Below, piece by piece: positions 4,302-7,198 of a stretch of DNA of 7,198 bases. Position 1 is the stretch's first letter. Each line of letters begins with the position of its first letter. The DNA lies in assembly GCA_017998555.1 (NCBI GenBank), contig JAGOCU010000111.1:1-7198 (forward strand). Direction: 5' to 3'. The translations under genes were made by a program, and so were the position numbers. Below the pieces are notes generated by a model. The model was not told where the DNA came from and ran no database searches. It saw only the letters and a program-made list of their open reading frames with translations. Source of the stretch: Thermoflexales bacterium. GTDB taxonomy: Bacteria; Chloroflexota; Anaerolineae; J036; Brachytrichaceae.

Positions 4302-7049
4302 ATGAAGATTCGACTATTCGCCAACGGTCTGCTCGCGGCCTCGCTGCTGATGGGCGGGAGCGCCTCCACTTTGCGGGCCACCGCAAGTTCCGCATCCATC
4401 GCGCCGATTGAGCCATCTGCGGCGGAGCCGGTCGTCGCGGGCGAAATCAAACAATCCGCACTCACGCCAGAGGTTCAACTTCCGGTCCGATCCGACACGT
4501 CAACGACCAGCCTGGCCGAACTCGAGGCGGGCGGGCTGTATCGCCCTGACGCGGCGGAATCACCCGCTGCTCCCGAACAGATCCGCCGGCAGTTGGCCCG
4601 GGCGGCCTATTCGCCGCAGCAGTTGGAGGAACTCAAGCAGAGCGCGCCCGCCGTCTACGACGCGCTGTACTCGGCCGGCGAGATCCAAAGCGCGGCCTCT
4701 CCGCTCGTCATGCCGCCGCCCGGCATCGTCTTTCCAGGCGAATCCAATCAGGACCAACTGACGGTGGGCGAGCCGCAATACACGCCGCCAGACACAAACG
4801 GGGATGTCGGACCGAACCATTACGTGCAAACCGTCAACTCGACCTATGGGGTATTCAACAAGAGCACGGGCGCGCGCACACTCGGACCGCTGAAGACGAG
4901 CAGTCTGTTCGCGGGTTTCGGCGGGCCCTGCGAGACGACCAACAACGGCGACCCGATCGTCATTTACGATCAATTGGCGGACCGCTGGCTGATCAGCCAG
5001 TTCGCCCTGCCGAATATCGATTCAAACGCCGGGCCCTTCTACCAATGCATCGCCATCTCGACTTCGGCGAATCCCGCCGGCACCTTTCACCGTTATCAGT
5101 TCCTGTTCGACAATACGCTCCTGAACGACTATCCGCACTTTGGGCTGTGGCCTGACGGTTACTATGCGACCGTGAACATGTTCAGCGCGCCCGCCTTCGG
5201 TTTCTCAGGCATGGCGGCGATCGCCTATCAGCGCGACAAGATGCTCACGGGTGATCCAGGCGCCCTTCAGGTGATCTTCAAACTCAACGGGCAACCCAGC
5301 CCGATCAACCAGATCGGCGGAGGGTTGCCGGCGGATCTCGATGGCATGACACTGCCACCCGCCGGCTCGCCCAACATCATCGCCGCGCCCGAGGCCGCCG
5401 AGTGGACGAACTACCCAACCGATCGCATTCACTTCTTCAAATTCCACGTGGACTGGACGACGCCCGCCAACAGCACCTTCACCGGGCCGGTGGATGTTGA
5501 CACGAGCGCCTGGAACAGCGTGTGCGACAGCACCCGCGCCTGTGTGCCGCAGAAGGACACCAGCGCGAAGCTGGACGCGATTGCCGATCGCTTCATGTGG
5601 CGCCTGGCGTATCGGAATTTCGGATCGTATCAAACCCTGGTTACCAACCAGACCGTCAACGACGGCGCCGGCCGGGCCGTCGTGCGCTGGTATGAGATCC
5701 GCGATCCGCACGCGGCCACACCCACGATCTATCAACAGAGCACCTATGCCCCGGCCGATGGCATTTCGCGCTGGATGGGCAGCGCCGCCCAGGACAAACT
5801 CGGCAACCTGATGATCGGTTTCAGCGGTTCGAGCGGCTCGCAGTTCCCCGATATCCGCTACGCGGGCCGCCTGCAGGGCGATCCGCTGAACAATCTGGCC
5901 CAGGGCGAGACCCTCATGCTGGCCGGCGGCGGCTCGCAGACCAGCACGGGCAGCCGCTGGGGCGACTACAGCAACCTCACCCTCGATCCGACCGATGACT
6001 GCACCTTCTGGTACACCAACCAGGTGTACACAACCACATCCGTCAACCTGTGGAGCACCGCCATCGGCTCCTTCAAGTTCCCGGCCTGCGGCGTCGCGCT
6101 TACGTCCCGCATCAGCGGCACGGTGAAAAGCCTTGCGACGGGGCTGCCCATCACAGACGCGCTGGTCGTGGCGACCAACGGCACAACGTTTACGCTCAGC
6201 GCACTCACCAATGGCAGCGGCGCATTTGGCATTGGCGTGCCCGGCGGAAAATACACCGTGACGGCCAGCGCCTTTGGATACGTCTCATCAACGGTGCCAG
6301 GCCTCGTTGTTGCCAATGGTGTCACGGCCACGCTGGCCTTTACCCTCGCCCTGGCGCCCACCTACGTGATCTCGGGATTCGTCACCGAAACCGGCAGCGG
6401 CGCGCCGCTGAGCGCCATCGTGACCGCCAACGGCAGTCCCAGCCTGAAGGTGATCACTCAGACCACAAATCCGGCCACGGGCTATTACAGCATGACCCTG
6501 GTGGGGGGCGGTCAGACCTGGTCGGTGTCCGCGTCGGCCGCTGGCCACGCGGGGGCGACCCAGAACCTCGGGGCGATCGCGGCGAATCAGACCGTCAACC
6601 TTCAGCTCCAGCTCTTCTCGACCTTTGTCTGTGGTGGCGCGTTTACGGCCGGCAACCCGACCTTCAATCGGACCTTGACGGGCAATCCGCCGACGTCCCT
6701 TTCAGGTACAGGAACGGCGGTCTACTACCGCCCAATCACGTTCTCGGTCGGCACGAGCGGGGTGTACTCGATCGCGATGTCGAGCGGTCTGGACGGTTTC
6801 TACATGCTGTATCAGACCAGCTTCAATCCGGCCTTGCCGCTCGCGAATGCGCTCCAGGCCGTCGACGACGTCAATGGCCTGAATCCGGCCATATTCCGCA
6901 GTCTCACGGCCGGGACGCCGTATGTCCTGATCGCGACGACCTACAGCAACGGGACGACAGGCCCGTTCACCGACACCATCACCGGCTTTGGCGTCATCAA
7001 CGCCGGATGCTTTATGCGGCGGGTCTGGGTCCCGGATGTCAGACGCTAG
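4302..7049 (+). CDS. Large secreted multidomain protein: conserved core of unknown function, two carboxypeptidase-regulatory-like domains, pre-peptidase-like C-terminal domain
   Basis: 915 residues. The N-terminus MKIRLFANGLLAASLLMGG is a Sec-type signal peptide, with cleavage probably near residues 22-29. Residues about 30-160 are low in motifs, with a charged helical stretch. The core (about 162-596) opens with PPDTNGDVGPNHYVQ and includes GDPIVIYDQLADRWLISQF, YQCIAIS, NDYPHFGLWPDGYY, LPADLDGM, WYEIR (463-467), RWMGS, RWGDYSNLTLDP (552-563), DDCTFWYTN (565-573) and FKFPAC. I know this set of motifs from a family of exported bacterial proteins without assigned function; the fold looks all-beta. 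Scattered cysteines (GPCE, YQC, SVC, RAC, DDC, PAC) suggest disulfides. Two CarboxypepD_reg/CnaB-like beta-sandwiches follow (about 602-687, 688-773), then a pre-peptidase-like C-terminal domain (774-915). No C-terminal membrane helix or sortase motif is seen, so it is probably released or loosely surface-bound. The basic tail MRRVWVPDVRR is unusual. Enzymatic activity is unknown. Confidence 0.9.
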   Translation: MKIRLFANGLLAASLLMGGSASTLRATASSASIAPIEPSAAEPVVAGEIKQSALTPEVQLPVRSDTSTTSLAELEAGGLYRPDAAESPAAPEQIRRQLARAAYSPQQLEELKQSAPAVYDALYSAGEIQSAASPLVMPPPGIVFPGESNQDQLTVGEPQYTPPDTNGDVGPNHYVQTVNSTYGVFNKSTGARTLGPLKTSSLFAGFGGPCETTNNGDPIVIYDQLADRWLISQFALPNIDSNAGPFYQCIAISTSANPAGTFHRYQFLFDNTLLNDYPHFGLWPDGYYATVNMFSAPAFGFSGMAAIAYQRDKMLTGDPGALQVIFKLNGQPSPINQIGGGLPADLDGMTLPPAGSPNIIAAPEAAEWTNYPTDRIHFFKFHVDWTTPANSTFTGPVDVDTSAWNSVCDSTRACVPQKDTSAKLDAIADRFMWRLAYRNFGSYQTLVTNQTVNDGAGRAVVRWYEIRDPHAATPTIYQQSTYAPADGISRWMGSAAQDKLGNLMIGFSGSSGSQFPDIRYAGRLQGDPLNNLAQGETLMLAGGGSQTSTGSRWGDYSNLTLDPTDDCTFWYTNQVYTTTSVNLWSTAIGSFKFPACGVALTSRISGTVKSLATGLPITDALVVATNGTTFTLSALTNGSGAFGIGVPGGKYTVTASAFGYVSSTVPGLVVANGVTATLAFTLALAPTYVISGFVTETGSGAPLSAIVTANGSPSLKVITQTTNPATGYYSMTLVGGGQTWSVSASAAGHAGATQNLGAIAANQTVNLQLQLFSTFVCGGAFTAGNPTFNRTLTGNPPTSLSGTGTAVYYRPITFSVGTSGVYSIAMSSGLDGFYMLYQTSFNPALPLANALQAVDDVNGLNPAIFRSLTAGTPYVLIATTYSNGTTGPFTDTITGFGVINAGCFMRRVWVPDVRR
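6105..6359 (+). other. Carboxypeptidase-regulatory-like domain 1 of the exported protein
   Basis: Begins RISGTVKSLATGLPITDALV and continues through LTNGSGAFGIGVPGGKYTVTASAFGY. The pattern G-x-V-x-(turn)-G-x-P-[IL]-x-x-A-x-V...T-[ND]-x-x-G-x-[FY]-x-[IL]...G-x-Y-x-[VL]-x-A is the hallmark of this beta-sandwich, used as a spacer or carbohydrate/protein-contact module in secreted proteins. About 30 kDa of such modules plus the C-terminal domain separate the core from the C-terminus. Confidence 0.75.
6360..6620 (+). other. Carboxypeptidase-regulatory-like domain 2 of the exported protein
   Basis: Begins TYVISGFVTETGSGAPLSA and continues through NPATGYYSMTLVGGGQTWSVSASAAGHAG-type sequence. It shows the same strand pattern as the preceding domain but is clearly diverged from it, so this is an old duplication or separate acquisition rather than a recent tandem copy. 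Function is likely structural. Confidence 0.7.
6621..7046 (+). other. Pre-peptidase-like C-terminal beta-sandwich domain
   Basis: Starts TFVCGGAFTAGNPTFNRTL; contains a YYRPITFSVGTSGVYSI strand pair, then a DGFYMLYQTSFNP segment and AVDDVNG, followed by SLTAGTPYVLIATTYSNGTTGPFTDTITG. The order 'substance blurred by turn, x-D-D-x-x-G, L-x-A-G-T-x-Y-x-[VL]-[IV]' is typical of PPC-type C-terminal domains of secreted bacterial proteins, often removed or used in export and surface retention. The cysteine at the start (VCGG) may pair with the one near the end (AGCF). Confidence 0.6.
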
Positions 7050-7070
7050 CCGTTGTCATGAAGAGGGGTG

Positions 7071-7125
7071 TCGAGATCACAAACCCCGCGCTGAGCGCGG
7101 GATTTGCGATCTCGAGATGATTTTC
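7071..7125 (+). terminator. Intrinsic terminator after the exported-protein gene
   Basis: A 21-position stem, 7071-7091 with 7095-7115, has two mismatches and a 3-base loop. The outer part is TCGAGATC / GATCTCGA and the inner part is CCCGCGC / GCGCGGG. GATGATTTTC follows, giving a short T-run at 7121-7124. It lies 21 bp after the TAG stop at 7047-7049. The hairpin is seen directly; the T-run is short and a few bases off the stem, so efficiency is uncertain. Confidence 0.7.
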
Positions 7126-7140
7126 TGGACAATCTAGACA

Positions 7141-7146
7141 TATAAT
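7141..7146 (+). promoter_or_regulatory. Consensus -10 box TATAAT of a probable promoter
   Basis: A perfect TATAAT just after the terminator. TGGACA at 7126-7131 looks like a -35 but is only 9 bp away, too close. At normal spacing the -35 is weak. Transcription would begin near 7153 and run into the next gene. Confidence 0.5.
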
Positions 7147-7160
7147 CCGCCGCTCAAGTC

Positions 7161-7174
7161 GCTGTTCGAACAGC
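7161..7174. promoter_or_regulatory. Perfect 14-bp palindrome GCTGTTCGAACAGC in the leader of the next gene
   Basis: Fully self-complementary, about 8-22 bases after the predicted start of transcription and 16 bp before the ATG at 7191. Position and symmetry fit an operator for a dimeric repressor; in RNA only a short hairpin could form. The cognate regulator is unknown. Confidence 0.45.
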
Positions 7175-7190
7175 CGCATCGGGGAGTGGC

Positions 7191-7198
7191 ATGCCGCA
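7191..7198 (+). CDS. Probable start of the next gene (only two codons visible)
   Basis: ATG CCG CA, preceded by GGGGAG at 7181-7186 with 4 bases between. Together with the upstream TATAAT box and palindrome this looks like a genuine gene start cut by the window edge. Nothing can be said about the product. Confidence 0.35.

Noticed and set aside
4076..4465. 129-residue minus-strand reading frame over the intergenic region and the start of the exported protein
   Set aside because: Its sequence is read through the hairpin and antisense to a signal peptide; no family resemblance and no start signal.
6050..7120. 356-residue plus-strand reading frame within the exported protein
   Set aside because: His/Arg-rich shadow of the real frame, which has recognisable beta-sandwich domains.
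7161..7174. LexA (SOS) box
   Set aside because: The half-sites read GTTC-GAAC with no gap; the known Gram-positive box needs GAAC and GTTC in the opposite order with four bases between.

Overview
The window is about 7.2 kb of high-GC bacterial chromosome (G+C-rich third positions throughout) with four substantial genes, all intact except the first, which is cut by the left edge. Nothing seen marks phage, plasmid or transposon origin. The isocitrate dehydrogenase carries the long central insertion I associate with cyanobacterial-type enzymes, and the regulatory DNA is rich in short palindromes. Together with the large exported protein this would fit a Chloroflexota-like or other high-GC environmental bacterium, but the sequence alone does not settle the phylum.

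Layout, left to right. The 3' part of icd (NADP-dependent isocitrate dehydrogenase, TCA cycle) runs rightward to 1299. It converges on a leftward MFS transporter gene (2529 to 1345). The two 3' ends share a perfect 22-bp inverted repeat that even contains the transporter's stop codon. The transporter is divergent from a rightward class I CPD photolyase gene (2555-3979). Their start codons are only 25 bp apart and share a symmetric -10 region, and both look leaderless. A gene-free stretch (3980-4301) follows. It holds three 17-bp palindromic repeats with an exact 29-bp period, then a 23-bp-stem hairpin built from 8-bp tandem repeats, then a possible structured leader. A 915-residue secreted protein (4302-7049) comes next, with a conserved core of unknown function, two carboxypeptidase-regulatory-like beta-sandwich domains and a pre-peptidase-like C-terminal domain. 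It ends at a long terminator hairpin. The last 60 bases hold a TATAAT box, a perfect 14-bp palindrome and a Shine-Dalgarno plus ATG that probably open the next gene.

The genes do not form a pathway: central metabolism, solute transport, light-driven DNA repair and a secreted protein sit as separate transcription units. I do not see a new multi-gene defence or biosynthetic system here. The most interesting signals are in the spaces between genes: the shared divergent leaderless promoter, the 29-bp-spaced palindrome array and the several long inverted repeats.
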